A stretch of DNA of 47,460 nucleotides from Lentisphaerales bacterium. GTDB lineage: Bacteria; Verrucomicrobiota; Kiritimatiellia; SPBP01. The stretch spans positions 1 through 47,460 of the forward strand of contig SPBP01000001.1 in NCBI GenBank assembly GCA_004525935.1. The letters run 5' to 3'. Below the pieces are notes generated by a model that ran no database searches, was not told the origin of the DNA, and saw nothing but the letters and a program-made list of their open reading frames with translations. Of the stretch, positions 23,753 to 32,544 are shown one piece after another. Both the position numbers and the translations under genes were made by a program. Each line of letters opens with the position of its first letter. Within the stretch, counting starts at the first letter, position 1.

Positions 23753-25489
23753 ATGGCCGCCAAGAAGGGCTATAGCGAAGCAATCGGCAATATCCTCATG
23801 AAGAAGGGGATAATTAACCGTGAACAGCTTGATGCGGCGGGCGAAGACGCAAAAGGTGCGGGCATTCTTCTCGAAAAGCATCTGGTTACGAAGAGAATTG
23901 TGCCTCCGGCAGAGATGACCCTGGCCATCTCTGAGTATCTCAGAATGACTCCAATCCGGCTGGCCCATTTCACTCCCGACGATCAACTGGTCAAGCTCAT
24001 ACCCCGCGATATTCTTCTCAGGCACCTGGCCTTCCCGGTATCCCGTTGCGGAGGCAGCCTGACAATAGCTCTCGGAGATGCGTTCGATATGTTTGCACTC
24101 GACGAACTGCACACGCTTACGGGCCTCGAGGTGACTCCGTTGGTGGCCTCAGAGCAGGAAATAGCCGAAGCGCTTGAGAGGTTCTTCCCCGACGAGTCGA
24201 CTGGAACCGGAATAGAGGATATTCTCAAGGATGCCGACTCAGACCTGGAAATCGGGCATGAACCGGCGCAAGACGACGATGACAACCAGAACATTGAGAT
24301 GATGATCGAAAGCGCCGAGGGCGCACCGGTCGTACGCATGGTCAATGTGATTCTCCTGGAAGCCCTCAGGACCGGAGCAAGCGACATTCACCTGGAGCCG
24401 CAGGAGAAGGCGATCCGACTACGTTACCGCATTGACGGTTCTCTCCTGGAGAGTCCGAGCCCGCCCAAGAACCTTCAGGGAGCCGTGCTTTCCCGCATGA
24501 AGCTCATGTCCGGAATGGACATCGCGGAACGCAGGATTCCCCAAGACGGTCGCATCAAGATAAGGGCATTGGGCAAGGAAGTGGATCTTCGCGTCAATAC
24601 GTTACCTACGATCTTCGGGGAAAAAGTGGTGATGCGTATTCTCGACAGATCATCTCTTATGCCGAATCTTGCAGCGCTCGGGTTGGATGAAACCGCATAT
24701 CGCACCATGAAACACGCTATCTCCCAGCCGCACGGCATACTTCTCGTTACCGGTCCCACGGGCAGTGGAAAGACAACAACACTTTATTCCTGCTTGCAGG
24801 AGCTCAACAAACCGGAAGTCAATATCGTCACCTGTGAAGACCCGGTCGAGTATCAGCTTGAGGGAATCAACCAGGTGCAGATCAATTCGTTCGTGGGCCT
24901 GACTTTTGCCTCCGCCCTTCGATCCGTGCTGAGGCAGAGCCCCGACATCATTCTGGTGGGTGAAACACGCGACAGCGAAACGGCCGAAATCGGTGTCAAG
25001 GCGGCACTGACGGGGCACCTGGTTCTGAGCACTCTCCACACCAATGACGCTCCTGGAGCAATTACCCGCATGATCGACATGGGTGTCGAACCGTCGCTGC
25101 TCGCCTCGTCTCTGATTCTCGCCCAGGCACAGCGGTTGGTCAGGAAGCTTTGCGCCGCATGCAAGACTAAGATTAAATCCCTCCCTCTCAAGAAACTGAA
25201 GTTGTACGGAATAGATCCCAAGATCTTTGACGGTTGCACCGTGTATGAAGCCAAAGGTTGTCCCAAATGCCATGGTGGCGGCTTCAAGGGCCGACTGGCC
25301 ATCATGGAAGTGCTACGAATCGACAAGGAGATCAGAAGGGGCATCCTGAAGGGCATCAGCTCCAGGGAAATAGCTGGAATGGCCGCGAAGAAAGGGATGA
25401 TCATGCTGAGGGATATTGGCCTGCTCAAGGCGAGAGAAGGCATCACAAGCATTGACGCCGCCCTGGAAGTCACCGGCGGGAGCGAGTGA
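23753..25489 (+). CDS. pilB: PilB/GspE-type assembly ATPase (first tandem copy)
   Basis: Cytoplasmic hexameric ATPase that drives pilin polymerisation. Residues ~1-145 are the GspE N-terminal (MshEN-like) domain. The core has an ASDIHLEPQ block at ~209, Walker A GPTGSGKT (334-341), Asp box TCEDPVEYQL, Walker B DIILVGETRD, and His box STLHTND. A zinc site is formed by C467, C470, C503 and C506 (CAAC...CPKC), typical of PilB/GspE rather than PilT. ATG 23753 begins the frame. The second copy starts 12 nt after this one ends. Confidence 0.94.
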   Translation: MAAKKGYSEAIGNILMKKGIINREQLDAAGEDAKGAGILLEKHLVTKRIVPPAEMTLAISEYLRMTPIRLAHFTPDDQLVKLIPRDILLRHLAFPVSRCGGSLTIALGDAFDMFALDELHTLTGLEVTPLVASEQEIAEALERFFPDESTGTGIEDILKDADSDLEIGHEPAQDDDDNQNIEMMIESAEGAPVVRMVNVILLEALRTGASDIHLEPQEKAIRLRYRIDGSLLESPSPPKNLQGAVLSRMKLMSGMDIAERRIPQDGRIKIRALGKEVDLRVNTLPTIFGEKVVMRILDRSSLMPNLAALGLDETAYRTMKHAISQPHGILLVTGPTGSGKTTTLYSCLQELNKPEVNIVTCEDPVEYQLEGINQVQINSFVGLTFASALRSVLRQSPDIILVGETRDSETAEIGVKAALTGHLVLSTLHTNDAPGAITRMIDMGVEPSLLASSLILAQAQRLVRKLCAACKTKIKSLPLKKLKLYGIDPKIFDGCTVYEAKGCPKCHGGGFKGRLAIMEVLRIDKEIRRGILKGISSREIAGMAAKKGMIMLRDIGLLKAREGITSIDAALEVTGGSE

Positions 25490-25501
25490 GGTTACGGTCA
25501 T

Positions 25502-27223
25502 ATGGCTGATAGTTCTCAACTGGGCAAACTGTCGAGCATACTGCTGAAACGCGGTTCCATCGACACAGAGACGTTGAAATCCGCCGATGAACAGGCAACG
25601 GCAACGGGGGTCACTCTTGAGAGATACCTCCTGGCCAACGACCTCATACCTGATGATCAGGTCACTCTTGCCATTTCGGAGTACCTCGGCATCCCCCCCA
25701 TGTCTCTTGCCCATTTCGCGTTCGACGAGCAGCTCGCGGAACTCGTTCCGATTGATGTTCTGGCCCGATTCAAAGCCATACCGGTGGCACGGCTCGGCAA
25801 GATGCTGACCGTTGCGATGGGCGACCCATTTGACATCACGGCCATTGACGAGTTGCATATCATTACCGGTCTGGAAATAGCGCCGGTGGCCGCCTCCGAA
25901 GATGACATCGCAAGAATCCTGCAACGTTCGAGGGCCCAGGATGCGGACCAGCTTGATATGGAAGACATAATGAAGGGCGTAGACAGCGAGCTCGAAGTCG
26001 GAACGCAAGAAGAAGGCGACGTGCAGAGCCTCGAGGATATGAGGGACGGTGCCCAGGAGGGACCCGTCATCCGCATGGTCAACATGATTCTCATCGAATC
26101 CGTGAGACTTGCCGCAAACGACATTCACATCGAACCCCAGGAGGACTATGTCCGTCTCCGATACCGTGTGGACGGGGTCCTCATCGAGCGGCCCAACCTG
26201 CCCAAGAGTATTCAATCGGCGCTCATTTCGAGGGTAAAGATCATGGCCGACCTCGACATTGGGGAGCATCGAATACCCCAGGATGGCCGGTTCCGAATCA
26301 AGACGCTGGGCAAGGCCATCGACGTGCGAGTCAGCGTGTTGCCCACGATCCACGGCGGCAAGGTGGTCATGAGAACGCTCGACAGCAGTTCTCTCTTCCC
26401 GAGCCTCGCCGCTCTCGAACTGGAGGAACGCGCCCACAATGCTCTCGCCTACGCGATTGAACAGCCGCACGGCATTATCCTGGTAACCGGACCAACCGGC
26501 AGCGGCAAAACCACGACGCTCTACTCCTGCATCCAGGAACTCAACAAGACTGATGTGAACCTCGTAACGTGCGAGGATCCCGTCGAGTTCCAGCTTCCCG
26601 GCATCATCCAGGTCAAGATAAGCGAAGGCACTGGCTGTACCTTTGCCGCAGCGCTTCGAGCCATTCTCCGACAGGACCCCGACATTGTTCTTATTGGTGA
26701 AATCCGTGACGCAGAGAGCTGCGAGATAGCTATCAAGGCGGCGCTTACGGGCCATCTGGTTCTTACCACTTTGCACGCCAACGACGCGGCCGGAACTATA
26801 ACCCGTCTGCTTGATATGGGTATGGAACCATTCTTGCTTGCCTCTTCGATCATTTTGACCCAAGCTCAGCGGTTGTATCGGAGGCTCTGTCCCGTCTGCA
26901 AAGTTCCGGTCGAACCTGATCTGCGATTCCTGGAAGACAACGCTGTGGATCCGGCAACGCTCAGCGGTTTCACTTTATACGGTCCGAAGGGCTGCCCAAA
27001 ATGCAACAACATTGGCTTCAAAGGGCGGGCGGCCATCATGGAGGTGCTGCCGATCGACGACGAAATCAGGGCAGCAATTGTTCAGCAGCTTATGGCCGAC
27101 GAAATCAGGGAAAAGGCCATTGAGAAGGGGATGATTCCTCTCCAGACCGCCGGTCTGGAAAGAGTCAAGTCCGGCGACACAAGTTTAGAAACAGCTCTAC
27201 GGGTAACAGGCGGCGGCGAATAG
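25502..27223 (+). CDS. PilB/GspE-type assembly ATPase (second tandem copy)
   Basis: A 573 aa paralog of the preceding gene, with the same domains: an MshEN-like N-terminus, NDIHIEPQ at ~207, Walker A GPTGSGKT (330-337), TCEDPVEFQL, DIVLIGEIRD, TTLHAND, and zinc cysteines CPVC...CPKC. All catalytic motifs are intact in both copies, so neither looks like a dead duplicate. The two differ throughout, so the duplication is old. It could power a second pilus type or form mixed hexamers. It is followed after 30 nt by a PAS/DHp protein on the same strand. Confidence 0.93.
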   Translation: MADSSQLGKLSSILLKRGSIDTETLKSADEQATATGVTLERYLLANDLIPDDQVTLAISEYLGIPPMSLAHFAFDEQLAELVPIDVLARFKAIPVARLGKMLTVAMGDPFDITAIDELHIITGLEIAPVAASEDDIARILQRSRAQDADQLDMEDIMKGVDSELEVGTQEEGDVQSLEDMRDGAQEGPVIRMVNMILIESVRLAANDIHIEPQEDYVRLRYRVDGVLIERPNLPKSIQSALISRVKIMADLDIGEHRIPQDGRFRIKTLGKAIDVRVSVLPTIHGGKVVMRTLDSSSLFPSLAALELEERAHNALAYAIEQPHGIILVTGPTGSGKTTTLYSCIQELNKTDVNLVTCEDPVEFQLPGIIQVKISEGTGCTFAAALRAILRQDPDIVLIGEIRDAESCEIAIKAALTGHLVLTTLHANDAAGTITRLLDMGMEPFLLASSIILTQAQRLYRRLCPVCKVPVEPDLRFLEDNAVDPATLSGFTLYGPKGCPKCNNIGFKGRAAIMEVLPIDDEIRAAIVQQLMADEIREKAIEKGMIPLQTAGLERVKSGDTSLETALRVTGGGE

Positions 27224-27253
27224 CAAGCGAGCGGCATTGAAGGAGTCAGAACA

Positions 27254-28456
27254 GTGCAGGATCCAGGCCAAGGCGGACAGCAAGAACGGTTATCTCGTAC
27301 GATGCGCATCGACATCGCACCGGATGCCTTGACCGAGGCCGTTCCGACAGCGCCTGCCGCCAAGTCCAAACGCATCATCACAAGGCGAGCAAGAAGCCGA
27401 ATCGACGAAAAACTGAGCTCAACCGACGAGCAAATCCAAACGCAGATTGGGAGTGATGATTTCCAGGAACTCCTCCAGAGCGTCTACGATGCCGCGCTTA
27501 TAACCGATATGACCGGGAGGATTGTCGACGGCAACGTCCGCGCCATCCAGTTCTTTCTCTACGAAACTGACGAACTTCTTAAGCTGAGCATTCTCGATAT
27601 TGTCTCCGGCTCCGACGAGTCCCTTGTCACAAAGATCAGGGAGAATCTTGTAGAGCGTTTCGTACTCATCGAAGCCTGTTACTGTGCCCGCAAGAACGGA
27701 ACTTTCTTCCCAGCCGAAATCGCGGTAAACCAGTTGCCGTTATCCGGCCAGGATTTCCTGTGTTTCTTCGTCCGGGACGTGACCCTGCGCAGGCAAGCCG
27801 AAGAGAAACTACGTGTCGAGCACAACGCCATTCAGAACTCGCGAAGCGGCATTCTCATTACCGATCTGGACGCCAAGATTGTCTATACGAACCCCGCCGT
27901 TTCCGCGATGTGGAGTCACGAAGACCCCGCAGACTTCGTCGGCCGCCATGTGTCTTCCCTGTGGGAGCCGCAGGCTCAGGATGCCAACCTGCTTCAATCG
28001 GTTATCGACGAAGATGGAACCTGGATACGCGAATTCGTGGCCACCAGGGCCGACGGGTCTCAGTTCTCCGTGCAGGTCACCGCCGCCTGCAACACCGATG
28101 CCGACGGCGAGCTTACCGGCATGGTCTTTTCCCTGGTCGATTTCAGCGATCGAAAACGCGCCGACGAAGCCGAGCGCGATGCGGAACGTCGTCGCGTAAT
28201 GCTCGAGAGTCTTGGTGCAGCGTGTCATCATCTCGGGCAACCTGCGACAGTTCTGCTCGCAAATCTTGGGATAATGAAACGTCACTCCACCAAAACCGAC
28301 GAGAAGGTCCAGGAACTGGTTGGGTCCTGCCTCGAGGCAGCCGAATCCCTCGCCGCCACCCTCCACAAGCTCAATGCGACGAATGAATACCGCACAACTC
28401 CATACCTTGACGGCAGAACCGCATCCGGCAAAGAAAGCCGAATTCTCGACATCTAA
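27254..28456 (+). CDS. Two-PAS sensor with histidine-kinase-like DHp helix but no ATPase domain
   Basis: GTG 27254 has AGGAG at 27241-27245. The first PAS covers ~70-190 (ALITDMTGRIVDGN ... FLCFFVRDVTLRRQAEEKL), and the second ~195-310 (GILITDLDAKIVYTNPA ... SLVDFSDRKRADEAE). The last ~90 residues read as a dimerisation helix pair with an H-box-like SLGAACHHLGQPATVLLANL. The protein then ends at 400 aa with no N, G1 or G2 boxes, so it cannot autophosphorylate by itself. The first PAS resembles the PAS of the hybrid kinase at 13149-15284. Located right behind the two ATPases, it may signal pilus state or be phosphorylated in trans. Confidence 0.8.
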   Translation: MQDPGQGGQQERLSRTMRIDIAPDALTEAVPTAPAAKSKRIITRRARSRIDEKLSSTDEQIQTQIGSDDFQELLQSVYDAALITDMTGRIVDGNVRAIQFFLYETDELLKLSILDIVSGSDESLVTKIRENLVERFVLIEACYCARKNGTFFPAEIAVNQLPLSGQDFLCFFVRDVTLRRQAEEKLRVEHNAIQNSRSGILITDLDAKIVYTNPAVSAMWSHEDPADFVGRHVSSLWEPQAQDANLLQSVIDEDGTWIREFVATRADGSQFSVQVTAACNTDADGELTGMVFSLVDFSDRKRADEAERDAERRRVMLESLGAACHHLGQPATVLLANLGIMKRHSTKTDEKVQELVGSCLEAAESLAATLHKLNATNEYRTTPYLDGRTASGKESRILDI

Positions 28457-28509
28457 GCCTCCACTCAAAGCCGCTTTTTGCAGCCGCATCCCTATCCCTG
28501 AAAACAACA

Positions 28510-28535
28510 GGGCCGCACTTTTGAAGGTGCGGCCC
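28510..28535. terminator. Bidirectional rho-independent terminator
   Basis: A 9-bp perfect GC-rich stem, GGGCCGCAC (28510-28518) with GTGCGGCCC (28527-28535), and an 8-nt loop. On the plus strand it is followed by CGTCTTCTT; on the minus strand by TGTTGTTTT. It lies between the convergent PAS protein and pilin genes and can serve both. Confidence 0.85.
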
Positions 28536-28560
28536 CGTCTTCTTATCCTTCAGCAGCGAA

Positions 28561-28944
28561 CTAGCTGCCCATCTTGTAATCCAGATCATGCGTTAAGTCG
28601 GTAACGATCAAACACGTAGGATCTACACCTACGGCACTGATACCGTACGAGTTACTGAAGACCCTGTCAACACCCGTCGCTGTCGGGCAGTAACACTTGT
28701 TCGTGATATCCTTCACGTACAGCGCTACATTACCCCAACTCAGGATGTCACCATTATCGCCACCGTATTCCAGCACGTATGTATCCTTGCCGCCATCAAT
28801 CTGGCGAAGGTTGTTGATACATGCATTTCGACGGGCACTGTTCCGTGCCTTCATGAACGCCGGAATAGCGATCGCGGCCAACAGGCCGATAATCGCCACC
28901 ACGATCATGATCTCTACCAGTGTGAAACCTTTTTTGCGCCTCAT
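28561..28944 (-). CDS. Type IV pilin / type II pseudopilin major subunit
   Basis: ATG 28944 (GAGGAGG just upstream) gives a 127 aa prepilin. The leader MRRKKG is short and basic, then cleavage before FTLVEIMIVVAIIGLLAAIAIPAF, with Glu at +5, the classical class III signal. The mature part has a small C-terminal domain with NACINNLRQIDGGKDTYVLEYG, a helix common in short PulG/PilA-like pilins of this kind. Two cysteines (CYC) and one later Cys could form a disulfide loop. The frame stays open upstream to 29040, but that stretch lacks a ribosome site. A strong terminator follows. No prepilin peptidase gene is in the window. Confidence 0.93.
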   Translation of the reverse strand: MRRKKGFTLVEIMIVVAIIGLLAAIAIPAFMKARNSARRNACINNLRQIDGGKDTYVLEYGGDNGDILSWGNVALYVKDITNKCYCPTATGVDRVFSNSYGISAVGVDPTCLIVTDLTHDLDYKMGS

Positions 28945-29105
28945 CTTCTCGCCTCCTCTCGTCTGTTGTTTCTCTTTCATCGTTTGCCTCTTTCTTCCTG
29001 CTCTCATCTCAACCACGCATCCCAAGGGAGCAGTATCCATGCCAACCCGTCGCTAGAGGTATCCCCTTTCGGACTTAAGATTCCCGAGCCTCTCATTTTT
29101 CGGGC

Positions 29106-29134
29106 ATTATCTAATATCTAATACTTTACTGCAA
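29106..29134 (-). promoter_or_regulatory. Probable sigma-70 promoter of the pilin gene
   Basis: On the minus strand, TTGCAG (29134-29129) and GATAAT (29111-29106) are separated by exactly 17 nt in an AT-rich stretch. The predicted start near 29099 leaves a ~155-nt leader before the pilin ATG. The rest of the leader shows no clear structure. Confidence 0.5.
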
Positions 29135-29177
29135 ATGATGCACTCAACAGATCAAGTCAATAAGCCAGCTATCATGG

Positions 29178-29230
29178 TTCGCATGTATGATAATGTGCGA
29201 AACTGCGAAAATATGCCGCAAAGCTGCGAA
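29178..29230. repeat. Cluster of TGCGAA sites upstream of the pilin promoter
   Basis: Four TGCGAA hexamers occur in 53 bp: inverted at 29178-29183 and direct at 29196-29201, 29204-29209 and 29225-29230, with a related CCGCAAA between the last two. They lie 45-95 bp upstream of the predicted -35 box and just beyond the stop of the regulator gene. This could be an activator-binding region. Confidence 0.5.
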
Positions 29231-29250
29231 GGGGTTAAAAAGCGCGCTGT

Positions 29251-30654
29251 TCAGGAGGCAGGGGTGTTGCCTGCCTCGGATCCCTTGTCGGGAAGCTTCC
29301 TGTAAAGTGTTGCAAGGCTTATATCGAGCGCTTTGGCGGCCTTAACCTTGTCGCCCTTCGCATGTTTAAGCATCTGATCAACATATTCCTTCTCTTTGCT
29401 GCGCAGGAAGAGCTTCAGCGATTTCCCACGGTACTCATCATCCGTTGCTGCCACCCCGCTGCCTCTGGACTCAGCAGCTCCAGTCGCGCTGACAATATCT
29501 TCAGGAAGGTTATCGGTCGTGACAGTCGCCTCTTTCATAACGGAAACTGCGTGTTTTAGCGCATTCTCAAGCTGGCGGACGTTCCCGGGCCAGCCATAAC
29601 GCATAAGCACTTCACGAACTTTCGGTTCCAGCGACGGCAGTTCCTGCTCGCCGGCGAGATCTCTAAGGAGAATGTGGTATACAAGCGGGAGAATGTCGTC
29701 CTTCCGGTCCCGAAGCGGCTTGATTTCGATGGGAATGACGTTGATTCGTGCATAGAGGTCGGGACGAAACGTCCCTTCCTGGATCAGCCGCTGAAGATTA
29801 ACGTTCGTGCTGGCCAGGAGACGCGCATCAATCTCCGTTGCGCGCTTGCCCCCTATCCTGGTGACCGCACGATCAGACAATACTCTCATTAACTTCTCCT
29901 GCAGGCCCATAGGCATAGCCCCGATGTCTGCCAGAAACACCGTGCCACCCGCTGCCGTTTCGAAGGCCCCTTCCTTCCCCGACGACTCGCCTTCCATTGC
30001 CCCGGGGGCATAGCCGAACAATTCGGCCTCGAGCAGGCTCTCCGGCAATGAGCCACAGTTGATTTGAACAAACCCCTTCTCTTTTCTCCCGCTCTGACGA
30101 TGAATCGTCCCCGCTATCAGAGATCTCCCCGTCCCACTCTCTCCGCAGATCAGAACCGTCGCGTCTGTCATCGCAACGTGTTCGACCATCTGGCACACGT
30201 TGCGCATTGCGCTGCTCTCGGCAACAATGCTCTCGAACCTGAAAAGGGCACCCACCTGCGCCTTAAGATCAATGTTTTCTGAAAGCGCACGCTTATACTC
30301 CAACGCCCGCTCTATCGTAATGAGAAGTTCGTCGATTTTGAACGGCTTCGTGACATAATCGTACGCCCCCATCTTCAGCGCCTCTACCGCCGTTTCTATC
30401 GATCCGAACGCCGTCATCATTACGACAGCCATAGAAGGGGCGTTGTCGTGAGCCATCCTCAGCAGCTCCATGCCTGAAACCGGGCTCATTCGGATATCCG
30501 ACAACATAAGGTCAAACTCCTCAGACTTGAGAATCTCGACAGCCTCCTCGCCGTTCTGGAACGTTGTTACAGTGTAACCCTCGACACTCAGCAACGTCTT
30601 AAGAACACTGAGAATACTGGCCTCGTCATCAACGAGAAGGATTTTGGCGCTCAT
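29251..30654 (-). CDS. NtrC-family response regulator with degenerate AAA+ domain
   Basis: A 467 aa regulator. The receiver (1-120) is intact, with VDDE, acceptor D53 (MLSDIRMSP) and K103. The central domain aligns with sigma-54 activators but has lost key motifs. Walker A is GESGTGRS (171-178), with Arg in place of the catalytic Lys. The GAFTGA loop is GAMEGE (218-223). Walker B is TVFLADI in place of LFLDEI. The arginine-finger region (FRPDLYARINV) and the GWPGNVRQLENAL segment remain. A Fis-type helix-turn-helix closes the protein (KAAKALDISLATLYRKL). It probably binds DNA without opening sigma-54 promoters by ATP hydrolysis. The pilin gene lies downstream on the same strand. Confidence 0.85.
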   Translation of the reverse strand: MSAKILLVDDEASILSVLKTLLSVEGYTVTTFQNGEEAVEILKSEEFDLMLSDIRMSPVSGMELLRMAHDNAPSMAVVMMTAFGSIETAVEALKMGAYDYVTKPFKIDELLITIERALEYKRALSENIDLKAQVGALFRFESIVAESSAMRNVCQMVEHVAMTDATVLICGESGTGRSLIAGTIHRQSGRKEKGFVQINCGSLPESLLEAELFGYAPGAMEGESSGKEGAFETAAGGTVFLADIGAMPMGLQEKLMRVLSDRAVTRIGGKRATEIDARLLASTNVNLQRLIQEGTFRPDLYARINVIPIEIKPLRDRKDDILPLVYHILLRDLAGEQELPSLEPKVREVLMRYGWPGNVRQLENALKHAVSVMKEATVTTDNLPEDIVSATGAAESRGSGVAATDDEYRGKSLKLFLRSKEKEYVDQMLKHAKGDKVKAAKALDISLATLYRKLPDKGSEAGNTPAS

Positions 30655-31133
30655 GCAAGGACACCTTCCATAAACCTCGAAAATACGCTTCGGTGTCTTC
30701 CCTGTAAAGGGCGATCTTTCTCATTTTCAATAAACACCTGTGATTGTGCGGGTACAGTAAGGCACCATCCCACCTTCGATGGCCTCAGGGAAATGAGGTC
30801 CGTTCGGTTATGGGATATTGAGAGTTTCAAGGTCAACTGGCGAGGGACAGGTAGCAAGCAGTATCCGCCGAACATGAGGAATATGTCCGGCGACAATCCG
30901 GTCTATTCGGTATGGAAGAAGCTGCAGAGCTCCAGACTATCCCTGATCTTCAGTGCTGTGCGCCGAAGAATCAGCCCCGCGGCCGAAGGTTGCACTCAGG
31001 TTCGCAGAACACCTGACAAGTGTGCCACAAGGAGCGCTAATGGAGCGCGTCGATGCGGAGGACATACGTCTGTGACATCCAATGACCCTCAATGGACGCC
31101 ACTGCGCACTTTGGAGGGTCGGCTTCGGCAACA
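30655..31133. other. 479-nt gap between regulator and pilC with no convincing gene
   Basis: Open frames here (for example 30793-31137 on the plus strand, ~114 codons) have no recognisable domain or ribosome site. Small dyads are present, TCAGGT...ACCTGA near 31000 and GACCCTC...GAGGGTC at 31084-31120, neither with a T-tract. The regulator promoter must lie in the left part, but no clear boxes were found. Confidence 0.5.
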
Positions 31134-32309
31134 TTAAGATGTAACGAGTTCACCCATCTTGAAGATCGGGAGAAACATACAAACCACGATGCCACCGATG
31201 ACCACGCCCAGGAATACCATCAGCAGAGGCTCAATCAGGGCCGTAAGGCCGCTCAACATGGCATCGACTTCCTCTTCATAGAAGACGGCAATGCTATCCA
31301 TCATCTCATCAATCTTACCCGTCTTCTCGCCGGCCGCCATCATATGCACCAGAATCGGGGTAAAACTCCATTCCTTGGCCAAGGCATTCGACAGCGGCTC
31401 GCCTTTCTCGACAATTTCATGGCCGCGAGCAATGGCCGCCTCGACAACCTTGTTCCCGGTCGCGCCCGAGACAATATCCAGAGCCGTTAGAATTGGAACA
31501 CCACTATGTATGAGCTGCGAAAATGTACGCGCAAATCGAGCCATGGCAACCTTCTGAACCAACCCGCCAACTACCGGGAACTTGAGCGCCATCTTGTCCA
31601 GCATCAGTTGTCCGCTCTTCGTCTTCTTCCACTTCTTGATGCCCACGGTGATCAACGCCAGTGCACCAAAGGTGACAAGGAAATTGTCCCGTATGAAATC
31701 GCTGATTGCGCAAAGAACCTTTGTCGGGGTCGGCAGGTCGCCACCGAACTGCTCGAACATATCCTTAAACACCGGCACGATGAATATCATCATCAGCACT
31801 GCGATTATTCCGGCGATGCACATGACGGCAACCGGATAACTCATGGCAGACTTGACTTTCCTGCGGAGGCGCGCGCTATTTTCGAGGAAATCGGCGATAC
31901 GAGCCATTGTCTCGGCAAGTTGCCCTCCGGACTCGCCACCACGAACCATATTTATGTAGAGTTCGTCGAAAATACTTGGAAACACCTTCAACGCCTCTGA
32001 AAAAGCCAGTCCATTCTCAATGCCCTGCTTCACCTGTCCGACGACCATCTTGAAATTGGCGTTTGCTATCTGGGAACGCAGCCCTTCGAGGGATGCGACG
32101 ATCGGCATACCTGCAGCGAGCATGGCCGCCAGCTGACGAGAAAAAGCGGGCAGCTCCTTCTTGATGATCACTTTTGCGCCCGGAATCTTCTTCCGCCGAC
32201 CACTGGCCTTGGCCGTGGCCGTGGCCCTCTTCGGCGAAGCAAGCGAGGGTGCAGATGAAGTTGCAGCGCCTCGAGACGCAGCCGCGCCTCCTCTTATAAC
32301 TGGGCTCAT
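31134..32309 (-). CDS. pilC: PilC/GspF inner-membrane platform protein
   Basis: Platform protein under the pilus that couples the ATPase to pilin. ATG 32309 (AGGGAGA upstream) is preferred over the in-frame start at 32351. After a ~45-residue Ala/Ser/Lys-rich N-terminus come two homologous T2SSF domains. The first has FSRQLAAMLAAGMPIVASLEGL and MVRGGESGGQLAETMARIADFLE; the second has FARTFSQLIHSGVPILTALDIV and HMMAAGEKTGKIDEMMDSIAVFYEEEV. Three membrane helices are visible (~155-175, ~205-225 and the C-terminal MVFLGVVIGGIVVCMFLPIF). It is separated from the ATPases by the pilin and regulator genes. Confidence 0.93.
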   Translation of the reverse strand: MSPVIRGGAAASRGAATSSAPSLASPKRATATAKASGRRKKIPGAKVIIKKELPAFSRQLAAMLAAGMPIVASLEGLRSQIANANFKMVVGQVKQGIENGLAFSEALKVFPSIFDELYINMVRGGESGGQLAETMARIADFLENSARLRRKVKSAMSYPVAVMCIAGIIAVLMMIFIVPVFKDMFEQFGGDLPTPTKVLCAISDFIRDNFLVTFGALALITVGIKKWKKTKSGQLMLDKMALKFPVVGGLVQKVAMARFARTFSQLIHSGVPILTALDIVSGATGNKVVEAAIARGHEIVEKGEPLSNALAKEWSFTPILVHMMAAGEKTGKIDEMMDSIAVFYEEEVDAMLSGLTALIEPLLMVFLGVVIGGIVVCMFLPIFKMGELVTS

Positions 32310-32394
32310 ACAAGATTCTCCCTGACCACAACTGCACCGCACGGCAGTCACTTACCTGCTCAGAATTTTGTCAGCCTGCTCCGTGATAGGCGAG

Positions 32395-32423
32395 CATAAT
32401 CCGTTCCTTTTTTGGGCTGTCAA
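32395..32423 (-). promoter_or_regulatory. Probable sigma-70 promoter of pilC
   Basis: On the minus strand a perfect TTGACA (32423-32418) and ATTATG (32400-32395) are spaced by 17 nt. The expected start is near 32388, leaving a ~79-nt leader. Confidence 0.5.
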
Positions 32424-32472
32424 CACAGTATCTTCGCAGAATGCATGCATCCTGCCGTTTTTCGTTTCTTTG

Positions 32473-32502
32473 TTGACTCCACGAGATAATCCGGCCTATA
32501 TA
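32473..32502 (+). promoter_or_regulatory. Probable sigma-70 promoter of the GspE_N-domain gene
   Basis: TTGACT (32473-32478) and TATATA (32497-32502) with an 18-nt spacer. The start is predicted near 32509, 36 nt before the ATG at 32545. It is divergent from the pilC promoter about 50 nt away. Confidence 0.55.
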
Positions 32503-32544
32503 GCAAGCATGGAATTCGTGCGGTTTTCTTAGGGGTGCGAAACG

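Noticed and set aside
29129-29160. Sigma-54 promoter upstream of the pilin gene
   Set aside because: A TTGCA-like -12 box exists, but the essential GG of the -24 box is missing at the right distance; the sigma-70 boxes at 29106-29134 fit better.
30793-31137. 114-codon open frame on the plus strand between the regulator and pilC
   Set aside because: No ribosome site and no recognisable protein features; Arg/Ser-rich composition typical of a chance frame.
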